Position numbers and translations under genes: made by a program. 64,000 bases of DNA from Oscillospiraceae bacterium (lineage in GTDB: Bacteria > Bacillota > Clostridia > Saccharofermentanales > Saccharofermentanaceae), in the NCBI GenBank assembly GCA_902764825.1, contig CACWXL010000001.1:310001-374000 (forward strand), given 5' to 3'. Below, piece by piece: positions 52,264 to 60,486 of the stretch. How positions within the stretch are numbered: the first letter of the stretch is position 1; every line of letters starts with the position of its first letter. A model generated the notes under the pieces. The model searched no databases, was not told the DNA's origin, and was given only the letters and a program-made list of their open reading frames with translations.

Positions 52264-53994
52264 TCATTTCCTATGGAATATAAAATAACCATCAGTGTAT
52301 CTTGCTAATTCGTAATTCTCGTCAACGAATTCAAGAAATTCTGGACTTGTGACATCATCTGCCGAATCATGCAAAACAATTATATCTGGCTCACCATAAT
52401 ACATATCATAGTACTGAAATAACAGTTCTGTATTATTTGGATCCCAGAGATTAGCAGCATTGGGTTTAAGGTCCGTCATAAGATAAAATTCCATCGCGTA
52501 TGGCCCACAGGTGATTGTTTTGTCACTGTCGCTGATCACTTCGGCAAGATCCTTTTCCACTTTCTCATATCGTCTCGCGTTTTCAGGCATATCAAATAAT
52601 CCTTTAAATATTCCGTTCCTGATCTGTGTATTACATAAGTATGGTTTTGTTCCTTCAAACGACACATAGTACATAGTAAAAACATTCATCGCCACTATAA
52701 AAGTAGCTAATGAACCAAAAACAAGCTTGATATCTTTTCTGATCTCACTCTGTTTGAGCACTTCATAAAAAAGTAGTATTGTTATCATTGCACCGGGTCT
52801 TGCACCGCATGCGAATTTCAGAGCTCCAAAAAGTGCTGTGTAGTTATAAGCTACTCCGGCAACATAAGATGGGATCATAACTAAAACTATAAGATCTTTA
52901 TAGATTTCGCGCTTTTCGTTCTCTTTTTTGAGTAAATAATACAGAGGTATCGTATAGAAAGATACATATGTCATTAACATATTGATACAGTCACTTGTAA
53001 CAATACTGTTTACCAGTTGAACCAAAAAGCCGAATACCATAATTATGCAAAACCAAAGGTTACGATTCTTATTTTTGCGCAATAAGTAAAGCATCAATAG
53101 ATCAACAACCAGGACGATCAAGCCAAGCGCATAATATTGTATATTCTCAACAAATAAGGATTCCGTCTTCGTTATTATACTTTCAGCAGAAAAGAATCCG
53201 GCTCTTCCCGTAGATGACAGTCCGGCTTTAGAAATAACGTCGTTGAAAACAAATAGTTTGTTAATACCTATCCTCAATACATAAGACAAGAAAATTATGA
53301 ATACAAAGGCTGAACCTAAAATATAAAACAAAACCCTGTATTTATGTATTTTAGTGTTCTGCTTTCTCTTGTAAAAATACAGCAGGCTAAGTACAAGTAT
53401 ATAAACAATTATCATTGTGGGATAAGCATAAACCATACATGCATGTACAACGCCGGCAAGAAAAATCATCAAATATGATTTCTTAGGTGATAATTTGTCA
53501 TACGAACAATTTACAAGAACAATCAGAAACAACCCTATTAATCTGAAGTAAACTTCCCAGTTGTCATACCACATATAAAACAAGAGAAATAAAACAGCTG
53601 TTTCATATATCAGAACGGAAAAAAAAGCAGCGATTCTGTCAAAATAACGGGAAAGGATCCGGAATATAAACACTGATAAAAGAGTTTGTAAAACAATAAA
53701 AACAATACGTGAAAAGAGAATGATTCCTTCTGAAGAACCTGTTACTTTTATAAAAATATAAAGAAAAGGTGTCAGGAACGAATCTCCGGTTTGGAAATAA
53801 TCCCAATTCTCAACCAGGAACTGATTTCCTTGTATCGTCCTGTTCGCTTGTCCTACATTAAAAGCCTCATCCAAAATCGCTATACAAAAAAATGCTCTTG
53901 CTATAGTCAAAAAGACAAAAAAAGCATTGATGATCAAAATTATCGTCAAACCCCTGTTTAGCGGTTTCTTAATTAATGAATCACTTTTCAACAT
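52264..53994 (-). CDS. GT-C-like polytopic membrane protein, paralogue A
   Basis: 576 residues. It has the same architecture as paralogue B: loop LDEAFNVGQANRTIQGNQFLVENWDYFQTGDSF, conserved MWYDNWEVYFRLIGLFLI, and a C-terminus with ITCGPYAMEFYLMTDLKPNAANLWDPNNTEL. The DNA is distinctly AT-rich compared with its neighbours. TATAAT lies upstream with a short leader holding only AGG as ribosome site. First gene of a run A-B-HAD. Confidence 0.75.
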   Translation of the reverse strand: MLKSDSLIKKPLNRGLTIILIINAFFVFLTIARAFFCIAILDEAFNVGQANRTIQGNQFLVENWDYFQTGDSFLTPFLYIFIKVTGSSEGIILFSRIVFIVLQTLLSVFIFRILSRYFDRIAAFFSVLIYETAVLFLLFYMWYDNWEVYFRLIGLFLIVLVNCSYDKLSPKKSYLMIFLAGVVHACMVYAYPTMIIVYILVLSLLYFYKRKQNTKIHKYRVLFYILGSAFVFIIFLSYVLRIGINKLFVFNDVISKAGLSSTGRAGFFSAESIITKTESLFVENIQYYALGLIVLVVDLLMLYLLRKNKNRNLWFCIIMVFGFLVQLVNSIVTSDCINMLMTYVSFYTIPLYYLLKKENEKREIYKDLIVLVMIPSYVAGVAYNYTALFGALKFACGARPGAMITILLFYEVLKQSEIRKDIKLVFGSLATFIVAMNVFTMYYVSFEGTKPYLCNTQIRNGIFKGLFDMPENARRYEKVEKDLAEVISDSDKTITCGPYAMEFYLMTDLKPNAANLWDPNNTELLFQYYDMYYGEPDIIVLHDSADDVTSPEFLEFVDENYELARYTDGYFIFHRK

Positions 53995-54052
53995 AACTAT
54001 ACCTAATAAAGATTATAACATTAGTAAGATTACAAAAGTATTTACTTACAAA

Positions 54053-54676
54053 CTAAGACAGTTCTCTCGTCTCCCCTATGATCTTTATCCCGATATCGCA
54101 GTTGATCTTATCCTTCATGGCTTCTTTGGCATTGCCAAGGAAATGTCCGTATTTAAATGTTCCGATCGATACAGTCAGGTCGGATCTGACATAAAGATCA
54201 CCAAGGCCCGTATCGCCGTTAAGACCGCTGTTTATATCGGCGGACACGACGTAAGCACCTGACGAATTGATGTTCTCAATGGCAGTTTTTGCCGGCTCTT
54301 TGACTTCACCCTTAAAGCCTGTACCGAATATACAGTCGAGAATGGTCTTATAACCGCCGTAATTGCCTCTAGAAACGGTCCTGACACCTTTTTCGAGACA
54401 CTTGTCATAGAAATACCGGCCGTCCTCAGAGAAGGCATCCTCGTAGAGCAGGACGATCTCACAGTCGATCCCGTGATCTTTTAGGAGCGATGCGACGACA
54501 AATCCGTCGCCTGCATTATTGCCTTTGCCGCAGATAATGCCGACTGGTGCCTTCCATTCGACATGCTCGAAAATAGCCCTGCCGGCTCTAGCCATCAGTT
54601 CTTTTGACGGGACAAGGTTCTCAATGGTCCATTTATCGCTTGCCCTCATTACCTCAGTAGAAACGCAGACAGGCAT
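54053..54676 (-). CDS. nnrE: YjeF-N family protein, NAD(P)H-hydrate epimerase-like
   Basis: 207 residues. The YjeF N-terminal fold is shown by LMARAGRAIFEHV, IICGKGNNAGDGFVVASLL, ILDCIFGTGFKGEVKEP and VVSADINSGLNGDTG. It epimerises the R and S forms of damaged NAD(P)H hydrate. The companion dehydratase domain often fused to it is absent, so it is a stand-alone epimerase. AAGGCC precedes the ATG, 1 nt after the MFS transporter gene, indicating co-transcription. Confidence 0.9.
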   Translation of the reverse strand: MPVCVSTEVMRASDKWTIENLVPSKELMARAGRAIFEHVEWKAPVGIICGKGNNAGDGFVVASLLKDHGIDCEIVLLYEDAFSEDGRYFYDKCLEKGVRTVSRGNYGGYKTILDCIFGTGFKGEVKEPAKTAIENINSSGAYVVSADINSGLNGDTGLGDLYVRSDLTVSIGTFKYGHFLGNAKEAMKDKINCDIGIKIIGETRELS

Positions 54677-54677
54677 A

Positions 54678-55874
54678 TCAGGCCTTCTTCGCCTTTACCA
54701 TCGTGAAATAGATAACGCCTGCAACGGCGTAGAGGATCATGGCAGTAATTATGATGACCGTGTAGTTGTTATTGGTGTGGCTTAAGATGATCTCGGAAAG
54801 GTTATTTCCGGTGATACCTGCTACAGCCCAGGCAGACAATGAAAGGCCGTGTATCTTTGAGATATTCTTCATTCCGAATCTTGATTCAAGAAGCGCAGGC
54901 AAAGTTGAGAAGCCGCCGCCGTAGCCCAGATTGATTACCATGAGTAAGATGACGATGACCCAGCCGTTGCCGACCAACGCAGAAAGGCCGCAGAGAGCCA
55001 CGCATGACAGGAATATGATCCCGTAAACAGTTGCCCTGTCCTTCATCTTATCCGATACGGTCGAATAACCGATACGGCCCAAAGCGTTGCAGACAGCTGT
55101 GATCGAAGGAACGACAGCAACAATAGTCGCAAGTATCGCAAGTCCCGCGAACTTCTCATTAAGGAGCTGCTTCTCATATGTGATGAGCATGAGCCCGCAG
55201 TGGATATTGATATAGAAGATGAGCCAAATGCCGATAAAGGTCTTGTCCTTAAACATGGACGTAGCCTTGAAGCTGCTATTGACGGCCTTATCCTCGACCC
55301 AGCCCTCAGGCTTCTTAAGAAGCAGGTGCCCTGCAAACATCATTACGAAGTAAACGCAGCCTAAGATAAAGAACATAGGTGCAATGCCGAACTTATTCTG
55401 GAGGAATTCCATAATAGGCGTAGCGATAGCCTTGGCAAGCCCGAATCCCATGATGGAGATGCCGGTAGCAAGTCCCTTATTGTCCTTAAACCAGAGCATC
55501 AGCGTCTTAACGGGCGTCAGGTAACCTATCCCTAAGCCGATACCCATTATACAGCCGTAGAAGATGTAGATAAGGATCAGGGCCAAAGGTCCCTGGAAGA
55601 ACTTGATCGTGGCGCCTGTACCGAGCATGCCGACAGTAAAGCAAATGGCTGATATCAGGGAAGATCTGTGAATGTTCTGCTCAACGATCTTGCCCGCAAA
55701 TGCTGCTGACATACCCAGGAAGAAGATCGCGAAGCTGAATGCCCAGCCTACTGCAAAAGGAGTCATGCCAATGGCTTCAGCGATAGATTGCTTGAACGTG
55801 CTCCAACAATAGACCGTACCGATAGAACAGTGAATCAACAATGCCGGTATGGCCGCTCTGGTCCATTTATTCAT
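54678..55874 (-). CDS. MFS transporter, OFA (oxalate/formate antiporter-like) family
   Basis: 398 residues with 12 membrane segments. The N-terminus RAAIPALLIHCSIGTVYCWSTFKQSIAEAIG and GIGLGIGYLTPVKTLMLWFKDNKGLATGISIMGFGLAKAI are characteristic of the oxalate/formate antiporter family. It exchanges or takes up small carboxylates; the substrate is unverified. The start is the ATG at 55874 with GGAGG 8 nt upstream. It is the first gene of a pair with the epimerase. Confidence 0.9.
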   Translation of the reverse strand: MNKWTRAAIPALLIHCSIGTVYCWSTFKQSIAEAIGMTPFAVGWAFSFAIFFLGMSAAFAGKIVEQNIHRSSLISAICFTVGMLGTGATIKFFQGPLALILIYIFYGCIMGIGLGIGYLTPVKTLMLWFKDNKGLATGISIMGFGLAKAIATPIMEFLQNKFGIAPMFFILGCVYFVMMFAGHLLLKKPEGWVEDKAVNSSFKATSMFKDKTFIGIWLIFYINIHCGLMLITYEKQLLNEKFAGLAILATIVAVVPSITAVCNALGRIGYSTVSDKMKDRATVYGIIFLSCVALCGLSALVGNGWVIVILLMVINLGYGGGFSTLPALLESRFGMKNISKIHGLSLSAWAVAGITGNNLSEIILSHTNNNYTVIIITAMILYAVAGVIYFTMVKAKKA

Positions 55875-55904
55875 AGATCTTCCCTCCAAGATGATTATGA
55901 AATT

Positions 55905-55913
55905 AGTGTACCA
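55905..55913 (-). promoter_or_regulatory. Promoter (extended -10) of the MFS-nnrE pair
   Basis: TGGTACACT on the minus strand, 30 nt upstream of the start. The rest of the 55914-56116 gap holds no gene, apart from AT-rich sequence and no clear structure. Confidence 0.5.
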
Positions 55914-56116
55914 TTTAATTGACTAAAGCAATAATGGATTTTTATAGTTCTTGTTTGATCAAATTCCCGACTGTTTTCGCAGTTAGAAGACAAAATGCAG
56001 GCTACAAGTCCGGCTATAGCCTGACAAACAGCCGCGATTATCGCATTCTGATAAAACACCATGCAAAACACCAGGCAGCGCCATGTATTTTGCCGGGAGT
56101 TTTAGCATGCACTCAT

Positions 56117-56142
56117 TAAAAAGCCCGGCTTTTCAACCGGGC
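56117..56142 (-). terminator. Terminator of the lacZ-like/acetyltransferase unit
   Basis: GCCCGG / CCGGGC with an 8-nt loop, then TTTTTAATG on the minus strand. Confidence 0.88.
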
Positions 56143-56170
56143 ATTAACTAAGATCAAAAATCAATAGCTG

Positions 56171-56785
56171 CTACATGTAGTCGTCGACATCGAACTTCCT
56201 GTCGCGGAAATAATAATGTCTGTCTTCTTCAGTAATCTCTCTTAACACACGGCAGGGATTGCCTACTGCAACCACATTGTCGGGAATATCCTTGGTTACT
56301 ACGCTTCCGCCGCCTATTACGACGTTATTGCCGATCGTGACGCCCGGGCATACAAGAACGTTGCCGCCGATCCAGACATTCTCACCGATCGTAATGTCGA
56401 TCCCGTATTCATAACCTGAATTCCTTGACTCCGGATGAATCGGGTGTCCTGCCGTGCAGATCTGGACATTGGGGCCGCACATGAAGTGGTCGCCGATCTT
56501 AACCTTGCCTACATCAAGGACTATGAAGTTATAGTTCGCGAAAAAGTCCGCTCCGACTTCGATGTTATAACCGTAGTCGCAGTGGAAAGGCGACTCGATG
56601 CAAAGATAGCCTTCCTTGGTCTTTCCCAGTATCTCGCGAAGGAGCTTTTCTCTTTCAGCCTGAAGCTCAGGCTCCATGTTGTTATATCTGTAAAGCTTCT
56701 TCTTACATTCCATGCGCTCTTCGTTTAAGCCGTCCATCCATGACTTATAAGGAAGATTCGCAAGCATTCTCTCTTTATTATCCAT
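56171..56785 (-). CDS. Maltose/galactoside O-acetyltransferase
   Basis: 204 residues. An N-terminal helical segment (MLANLPYKSWMDGLNEERMECKKKLYRYN) and left-handed beta-helix hexapeptide repeats (IGENVWIGGNVLVCPGVTIGNNVVIGGGSVVTKDIPDNVVAVGNPCRVL) define the Maa/LacA group. The catalytic His is in ICTAGHPIHPESR. It transfers acetyl from acetyl-CoA to a sugar 6-hydroxyl. AGGAG precedes the ATG, 1 nt after the LacZ-like gene. The pairing recalls lacZ-lacA, although that LacZ copy looks catalytically dead. Confidence 0.92.
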   Translation of the reverse strand: MDNKERMLANLPYKSWMDGLNEERMECKKKLYRYNNMEPELQAEREKLLREILGKTKEGYLCIESPFHCDYGYNIEVGADFFANYNFIVLDVGKVKIGDHFMCGPNVQICTAGHPIHPESRNSGYEYGIDITIGENVWIGGNVLVCPGVTIGNNVVIGGGSVVTKDIPDNVVAVGNPCRVLREITEEDRHYYFRDRKFDVDDYM

Positions 56786-56786
56786 T

Positions 56787-59700
56787 TTATGCTTCTCCTA
56801 CGTAATTTGCTCCCGGTACAAGACGGATCTCAAAAGTCTCTTTGTATTTAACGTCCTTCTTGACGGGCTGTGATGTAATGTTGTCCTTTGTACGCTCGAT
56901 CTCCTTAGATGCAAAGTCGCAGAAGAACTCGCAGAAATCGTTGTTCATGAGCTGCTCTTCGTGCAGGAACTCATTCATCTGCTCGGGCGTATAAGGCAGT
57001 ACCGTGAAATCGAACTTCGGGTTGTAGCCTATCCTTCTGATCTCGATCGAATCGCCGTCACCGTTCGTGAGCTTAACGACCTGTGTATCAGTGTGGGATG
57101 AGTTCTCGGCAGGCCTTGCATAAGGGTGGTAGATCTTTCCTGCTCCTGCGGAATAGACACCGAGCCTTGCTGCATTCTTACGGTCTACATAAGATTCGCC
57201 GGGGCCTCTTCCGTACCAGGAACATACGCAGTCGTCCCTGACTATCGGGAATCTTATACCGTATCTGACCATATCGTACTTAGGCTTGAATTCAAGTGTC
57301 ACCCTGACTGTATCAGCTCTGGGAACTTCATAGAAAAGGATGACCTCGCCATGCATTGCAAATGACTTATATCTTGAGATCATCGTAAATTCGCCGTCCC
57401 TGCTGCCGTATTCGGAACCTATGTACTTAATGGATTCCTGAATATGCTCATAGTCGCTTTCCTTAGAGAAAACGGTCCTTGCAAGGATGAAGCTCCTGTC
57501 AGTCCTGTCGATATTTGAAGGACAGCGGTAAAAGCTCGGAACAAGAGGCCCCTTAAGGAAGTTATATCCTGCAATCTCCAGGCTCTCAAGGCTTCCCGGA
57601 TTTCTGCCGAATCCGATCTTAAGATCACCCTTGCCTACATAAAGTCCGTGAGGGACCGTATAAACGGCGTTATGTGTAATGACGTCCGTGATCTTTTCAT
57701 CAAGAGGAGCAGAACCGTCGTCAAAGCCTTCTTCATAGCCTGCGAGCCCGCTGTTGGAGCTCATGCGCTCTACCCTGCCGTTGTCATCTTCTGTCAGGAG
57801 CGCCTGGTCGCTGTCGACACCGGTATCCATGAGGGTATTCTCAGGATCCTTCATGCCGGAGCCGAGCTGCATGGGCGCTTTTGCCTCAGGCTTTTCGCCG
57901 TCTCCCAATCCTAATGAATCAGAAGGCATGTCACCTACAGGGCTTGCGATATTGTCAGTAAGAACGTCCTGATAGAATGCAACCTCATAGCCTGCCTTCG
58001 CGTAATAGGTATCCTTGTGGAGCTTTAACGTGATATCGAAAACAAGTTCTTTCGAGAGCGCATTCATATACATCTCAACGAATTCAGCCTTGCCCTGTGC
58101 CCAGCCCGGTGTCGTAAAGACATCTGTTGCAAAGGGGAACTTCAGGGTTCTTGAGCCGAAGGGTTCGATCTCGGGAATGACGCCTCTGCCGGACATTATC
58201 GCTCTTCCGCCAAGCAGGATCTTCCACTCGAGATCGAGCTCGGACGTATAACCGAACTGGTTGGAATTGCGCATCGTAAGCGTAGCGGGATCGCCTGCTG
58301 CCGCAAAGATGACGACCGACTGGCACTGCTTCTTGATATCAAGATAGATCGGGTGCGGATTACGTTCTGCATCAACGATTCCCTGACCGATGCAGGAATT
58401 CTCTTTCTGCTTGCCGCCGACGAGGTCTGCGTGATGGATCCACTTATAAGGTGTCTCATCATCTGTAAATCTCGTTCTTCCGGGGATCGTCTCGAAAAGA
58501 TTTCTTCCTGTCCTGTTAAGGTCGAATATCTTCTTTCTGTCAAGGCACAGGTCTTCCCAAGGGCCGAATACGGCACCTGCTTCGCTCGGAAGAGGCTTCA
58601 TGTCGGATATCCTCTCGAGAGGCTTTGCCTTCTTGTTTGCAGCGGATGCGATCTGTGCTTCGCAGTACCATCTTCTGGTATCGTCGATCATGGTGCACTC
58701 ACGCTTGATCCGGTGTGCGAGTTCATAGTTGAAGTTGTACTTCTGGAAGCCCCACATAACGACTGACGGGTGGTTCATCGCAGATTCGACATAATCCCTC
58801 ATGTAAAGGACGGAAGAAGTCGCGATGACATACATGCCGTACTGGTCGCAGAGATTTAAGAAATCGTCTGACAAAGGCATACCGTCAGCAATGACGCCGT
58901 TTATGCCGGCACGCTTCATGAGGATAATGTCCTGACGCATGCGGTCCAGAGATACGGCTATACCGTTCTGAGGATCGAATTCATAGTACTTTACGAGATT
59001 TAAGTTAACTCTTCTGTCATTGATATTGAGCTTATCCTGAACGATCTCTGTAGTCCTGAAGCCGAATCTCTTTTTCTTGGCGCAGATGACCTTTCCTTCA
59101 GAATCCATGACCTCGAAAACGATATCGTACTGAACAGGCGTACAGTCTGACCACTGCGCAACGTCAAGCGCTACGAAATCAGTGTTTGCCCTTGTCTCCT
59201 TCAATGCATCGACAACGCCTACTACAGGCTCGCTCTGGCCTTTGATGTTGACGAACGGGAGTTTATAAGGATCGTACTCGGCCCGCGCCTCCAAAAGCGA
59301 TATGCGGACGGAATAAGGGATCATGTAATTCGTGTGGTTTCTTAAGCCGAAATCGACTTTGATCATGAAGTCGCCGTGAGGAACACGTGATACGGATGAA
59401 CGCGTAGCAAGGGCATCCATTTTCGCGACCTCAGAGATATATGCCGAAGGAACATATTCGAGCTGGATATGAAGGTTCGACAATTCAAGCAGTGAATCCT
59501 CAACGATCATTATCGGTCTGAAAAGGCCGGAGAAACCGAAGTTCATCATGTCCAGGATGATATGTCCGTCGTCATCCCTGTCATAGCGGTTAACGATGAT
59601 CGTGATCTGGTTAACGCCTGCCCTTACAAGGCCGGAGATAAGAAGTCTCTTTCTCGTGAAGACCGCATGAGAGCTGCAGAGGAGCTTGTCATTGACAAAC

Positions 59701-60158
59701 ACCTTGAAGCTTCCGCAGATACCTGACGTCTCAAGGTAAAGAGCCCTGTCGATATCTTCAGGCTTAAACACGACAGTAGTCCTGTAGATACCTACTTCGT
59801 CATCGTCGTAGCCGACTGACTTTAAGACATACTTGTCGCTTATCGTCTCTTCTTTCCTTGCCACATCCTGAGCAACTCTCTCAGGATAGTCATAGATGAG
59901 ATTCTGAGGCAGACCGAAGCCTTCTGTCTGCCATGTCGACGGGCAGTTGATAAGCGGCCAGTCAGAATCGTCAAAAGAAGAATTCATTACGCCGAAAGGA
60001 ACCTCAGACTGACCGTTCGCAAGATAGAACTTCCATGTCTTAAGAGGCTTCATGTAGGGTGATGCGACCTTGCCGAACTCCGGCATTTCGCGCTCGCCAA
60101 AGATATAGTCAAAAGATGAATAAGGCAGAAAGCCGTCATTCGAATATGTGAATTCCAA
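56787..60158 (-). CDS. GH2 LacZ-fold protein with lost catalytic residues (probable pseudoenzyme)
   Basis: 1123 residues, no signal peptide, uninterrupted. The LacZ domain order is kept: sugar-binding jelly roll (about 40-240, WPLINCPSTWQTEG), Ig-like domain, TIM barrel (about 380-620), and second Ig-like domain. A low-complexity acidic linker (about 735-820) follows, then the beta-galactosidase small-chain domain (SWYGRGPGESYVDRKNAARLG). In the barrel, the position of the acid/base NE reads MWGFQKYN (near 470). The SHYPN/DEANIE region reads IADGMPLSDDF and ATSSVLYM. The nucleophile block CEYAHAMGN reads SEAGAVFG. Hydrolysis is therefore doubtful; carbohydrate binding or another role is possible. 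The start is a TTG with AGGGGG 9 nt upstream. Confidence 0.85.
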   Translation of the reverse strand: MEFTYSNDGFLPYSSFDYIFGEREMPEFGKVASPYMKPLKTWKFYLANGQSEVPFGVMNSSFDDSDWPLINCPSTWQTEGFGLPQNLIYDYPERVAQDVARKEETISDKYVLKSVGYDDDEVGIYRTTVVFKPEDIDRALYLETSGICGSFKVFVNDKLLCSSHAVFTRKRLLISGLVRAGVNQITIIVNRYDRDDDGHIILDMMNFGFSGLFRPIMIVEDSLLELSNLHIQLEYVPSAYISEVAKMDALATRSSVSRVPHGDFMIKVDFGLRNHTNYMIPYSVRISLLEARAEYDPYKLPFVNIKGQSEPVVGVVDALKETRANTDFVALDVAQWSDCTPVQYDIVFEVMDSEGKVICAKKKRFGFRTTEIVQDKLNINDRRVNLNLVKYYEFDPQNGIAVSLDRMRQDIILMKRAGINGVIADGMPLSDDFLNLCDQYGMYVIATSSVLYMRDYVESAMNHPSVVMWGFQKYNFNYELAHRIKRECTMIDDTRRWYCEAQIASAANKKAKPLERISDMKPLPSEAGAVFGPWEDLCLDRKKIFDLNRTGRNLFETIPGRTRFTDDETPYKWIHHADLVGGKQKENSCIGQGIVDAERNPHPIYLDIKKQCQSVVIFAAAGDPATLTMRNSNQFGYTSELDLEWKILLGGRAIMSGRGVIPEIEPFGSRTLKFPFATDVFTTPGWAQGKAEFVEMYMNALSKELVFDITLKLHKDTYYAKAGYEVAFYQDVLTDNIASPVGDMPSDSLGLGDGEKPEAKAPMQLGSGMKDPENTLMDTGVDSDQALLTEDDNGRVERMSSNSGLAGYEEGFDDGSAPLDEKITDVITHNAVYTVPHGLYVGKGDLKIGFGRNPGSLESLEIAGYNFLKGPLVPSFYRCPSNIDRTDRSFILARTVFSKESDYEHIQESIKYIGSEYGSRDGEFTMISRYKSFAMHGEVILFYEVPRADTVRVTLEFKPKYDMVRYGIRFPIVRDDCVCSWYGRGPGESYVDRKNAARLGVYSAGAGKIYHPYARPAENSSHTDTQVVKLTNGDGDSIEIRRIGYNPKFDFTVLPYTPEQMNEFLHEEQLMNNDFCEFFCDFASKEIERTKDNITSQPVKKDVKYKETFEIRLVPGANYVGEA

Positions 60159-60203
60159 GACAAAGTACCCCCTTCGATAATTGTCCGATAATAGCCTACT
60201 GTG

Positions 60204-60212
60204 ATTGTATCA
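60204..60212 (-). promoter_or_regulatory. Promoter (extended -10) of the LacZ-like gene
   Basis: TGATACAAT on the minus strand, about 45 nt before the TTG start and downstream of the terminator at 60281-60312, so the gene can be transcribed independently of the upstream unit. Confidence 0.55.
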
Positions 60213-60280
60213 TTTAAAATAAAAGACAAAGTTTCAGGAGCGTTACAAAAAAGAAGAAATTCTGTGGTAAAACTACGGCA

Positions 60281-60312
60281 ATTAAAAAGGAGCTGCCGCT
60301 TTAACGGCTGCG
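60281..60312 (-). terminator. Terminator of the glycosidase unit / structured RNA
   Basis: GCAGCCG, 5-nt loop, CGGCAGC (one mismatch) followed by TCCTTTTTAATT on the minus strand. Confidence 0.75.
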
Positions 60313-60480
60313 CCCGGTTAAGAGTTTAAGGAGTAAGGTTTTTGAGGCCTTGGCCTGTTAGTACCCGCTGGTTCAGCCTGTTAAGAATTGTTGCTTCAGA
60401 TGTTGCTTCTTGAGTCCGCTTAGAAGGCAACAAATCCTTAACTGAGAATGAGGCGCACAGCCTGACTCCGGATCAACAAA
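60285..60480 (-). ncRNA. Candidate structured RNA (3' UTR or independent)
   Basis: On the minus strand a long imperfect stem pairs GTTAAGGATTTGTTGCCTTC (60443-60424) with GAAGCAACAATTCTTAAC. An 8-bp closing pairing joins GGCTGTGC (60462-60455) with GCGCAGCC (60313-60306). The 3' strand of that closing pairing is also the 5' strand of the terminator, so the two folds exclude each other. A further small hairpin GCTG-AAC-CAGC lies between. No Rfam family was recognised, and no separate promoter was found upstream of it. Confidence 0.45.
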
Positions 60481-60486
60481 TCCATA

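Larger units (their letters stand above)
60159..60486. other. 328-bp intergenic region
   Basis: No gene was found. It contains the lacZ-like gene's promoter (60204-60212), a direct repeat ATTATCG x2 between that promoter and the start (minus strand, within 60174-60191), the terminator at 60281-60312 and the structured RNA candidate at 60285-60480. Confidence 0.6.

Noticed and set aside
55919..56119. 66-codon plus-strand frame between the MFS gene and the acetyltransferase
   Set aside because: No ribosome site or recognisable protein character; it overlaps the promoter region of the MFS gene.
60285..60480. T-box, tmRNA, RNase P or SRP RNA in the structured region
   Set aside because: I looked for their diagnostic sequences and found none; the strand and position also do not fit a leader of a synthetase or amino-acid gene.
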